Shown: in pieces, positions 3,938-5,082 of the stretch
How the letters are laid out: each line of letters begins with the position of its first letter
Position numbering within the stretch: position 1 is the first letter of the stretch
DNA from: Acidobacteriota bacterium
GTDB taxonomy: Bacteria > Acidobacteriota > Terriglobia > Terriglobales > Acidobacteriaceae
Length of the DNA stretch: 5,082 bases
Reading direction: 5' to 3'
Assembly: GCA_021780415.1 (NCBI GenBank)
Contig: JAJXYW010000142.1
Span: 1-5,082, forward strand
The notes under the pieces: generated by a model
What the model saw: the letters and a program-made list of their open reading frames with translations, nothing else
The model's database searches: none
Told to the model about the DNA's origin: nothing
Position numbers and translations under genes: made by a program

Positions 3938-5082
3938 ATGGCACGAGTCGTCGTTTTAGGAGCGGGGGTCGCTGGCCATACTGCAGCCTCTTACCTGCGG
4001 ACGTGGCTGGATACGTCGCATGAGGTGGTCGTTGTTTCGCCACTGTCCCACTACAACTGGATTCCATCGAACATCTGGGTGGGCGTGGGGCTGATGACGG
4101 AGAAGCAGGTCTCGTTCCCGCTGGCGCCCGTGTATGAACGAGCAGGCATACGCTTTGAGCAGGCACGCGCGGTGGAGATTCATCCAGAAGGAAGCACCGA
4201 GATTGCCGCGCCTCATGTGGTGATTGAAAAGCGTGTGCCGGGGCAGGATGCCGCGCTGATGACGATCGAGTACGACTACCTGATCAATGCCACCGGGCCG
4301 AAGCTGAACTTTGCCGCTACGGAAGGATTGGGGCCGGAGAAGTTTACGGTTTCAGTGTGCACACCGGATCATGCGATCAAGGCTGCCAAAGAATTTCTTG
4401 CGCTGGTGGAACGGATGAAGCAGGGAGAACACTGCCGCTTCGTGATCGGGACCGGGCACGGGCAGTGTACGTGCCAGGGAGCTGCGTTCGAATACGTGGT
4501 CAACCTGGAGTTCGAACTGCGGCAGCATGGCGTGCGCGATAAAGCTGAGGTTGTGTTCCTGACCAACGAGTATGAACTCGGCGACTTTGGCATGGGCGGG
4601 GCCTTCATCCGACACAGCGGATACATCACGCCCACCAACATCTTCACCGCATCGGTGATGGCGGAACGCGATATCTGGTCGATTACGCGCGCGCATGTGC
4701 GCAAGATCGAACAGGGGAAACTTACCTACGAGACGCTGGACGGCGAGGAACATGAGTTGAGCTTCGACATGGCCATGCTGCTGCCTCCATTTGCCGGGGT
4801 CGGATTAAAGGCCTTCGACCGCGCGGGCCAGGACATTACGCCGCGTCTGTTCGCACCCAATGGATTCATGAAGGTTGATGCGGACTACGCGCAAAAACCG
4901 TATGAAGAGTGGAAGGCCGCGGACTGGCCGCACACGTACCAGAGCCCAGCCTATCCGAACGTGTTCGCTGCAGGGATTGCGTTTGCGCCGCCGCATCCGA
5001 TCTCGCGTCCACACACGAGCACGAAGGGGACGCCGATCTTCGCGACCGCACCGCGCACGGGTCAGCCGTCGGCGACGATTGG
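3938..5082 (+). CDS. Sulfide:quinone oxidoreductase-like FAD-dependent oxidoreductase, 3' truncated by window
   Basis: 381 residues are visible and the frame runs off the window end. The N-terminus MARVVVLGAGVAGHTAA carries the GxGxxG dinucleotide-binding motif (Gly8, Gly10, Gly13). YLINATGP (114-121) is the conserved ATG motif of two-dinucleotide-binding-domain flavoproteins. FVIGTGHG (168-175) begins a second nucleotide-binding-like fold. YPNVFAAGIAFAPP (339-352) is the late FAD-contacting segment. Cys141 (VCTPDHA) and the Cys177/Cys179 pair (GQCTCQGAAFEY) sit where sulfide:quinone oxidoreductases carry redox cysteines; a third would be expected beyond the window. Such enzymes are monotopic membrane proteins that oxidise sulfide and reduce quinone. 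The substrate is not proven here, and another member of the SQR/NDH-2/flavocytochrome c sulfide dehydrogenase superfamily remains possible. The protein lacks an N-terminal signal peptide, as expected for SQR. Codon usage is more balanced than in the neighbouring P460 genes. Confidence 0.85.
   Translation, partial: MARVVVLGAGVAGHTAASYLRTWLDTSHEVVVVSPLSHYNWIPSNIWVGVGLMTEKQVSFPLAPVYERAGIRFEQARAVEIHPEGSTEIAAPHVVIEKRVPGQDAALMTIEYDYLINATGPKLNFAATEGLGPEKFTVSVCTPDHAIKAAKEFLALVERMKQGEHCRFVIGTGHGQCTCQGAAFEYVVNLEFELRQHGVRDKAEVVFLTNEYELGDFGMGGAFIRHSGYITPTNIFTASVMAERDIWSITRAHVRKIEQGKLTYETLDGEEHELSFDMAMLLPPFAGVGLKAFDRAGQDITPRLFAPNGFMKVDADYAQKPYEEWKAADWPHTYQSPAYPNVFAAGIAFAPPHPISRPHTSTKGTPIFATAPRTGQPSATI

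Noticed and set aside
4352..4753. Minus-strand open frame of 133 codons inside the flavoprotein gene
   Set aside because: It is antisense to a continuous, motif-rich SQR-like coding region and has no recognisable domain of its own.

Overview
The window is GC-rich bacterial DNA. It most resembles an acidobacterium (Acidobacteriota, class Terriglobia, for example the Granulicella/Edaphobacter/Terriglobus group). That placement is inference. It rests on the gene repertoire (a HEAT-type protein tail followed by a tandem-PDZ protein, a haem-binding/cytochrome P460 pair, an SQR-like flavoprotein) and on hairpin-forming intergenic elements that resemble those scattered through such genomes. No rRNA, tRNA or CRISPR array is visible.

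Layout. (1) 1-1158, plus strand: the tail of a protein with a HEAT-like helix repeat, then with no gap (stop codon directly followed by ATG) an exported protein with two HtrA-type PDZ domains and no protease domain. (2) 1159-1395: a convergent gap with weak hairpins. (3) 1396-2088, minus strand: a small unrecognised ORF followed 12 bases later by an ISC/adrenodoxin-type [2Fe-2S] ferredoxin. (4) 2089-2351: a divergent intergenic region with two REP-like hairpins and a short tandem repeat. (5) 2352-3739, plus strand: a two-gene operon with a 4-base ATGA overlap. The first gene encodes a secreted dihaem protein (N-terminal haem-binding domain plus C-terminal cytochrome P460 domain). The second encodes a small lipoprotein that is a P460-fold paralogue without any CxxCH haem-attachment motif. 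(6) 3740-3937: intergenic, with a candidate promoter and a repeat-like stretch. (7) 3938-5082, plus strand: a sulfide:quinone oxidoreductase-like flavoprotein, cut by the window end.

The common theme of the right half is redox chemistry: ferredoxin, c-type/P460 haem proteins in the envelope, and a flavoprotein of the SQR family likely to feed electrons to quinone. Only the P460 pair is clearly one transcription unit. The ferredoxin lies on the opposite strand, and the flavoprotein is 198 bases downstream with its own ribosome binding site and possibly its own promoter. The most noteworthy item is the haem-less P460 lipoprotein translationally coupled to a dihaem P460 protein.
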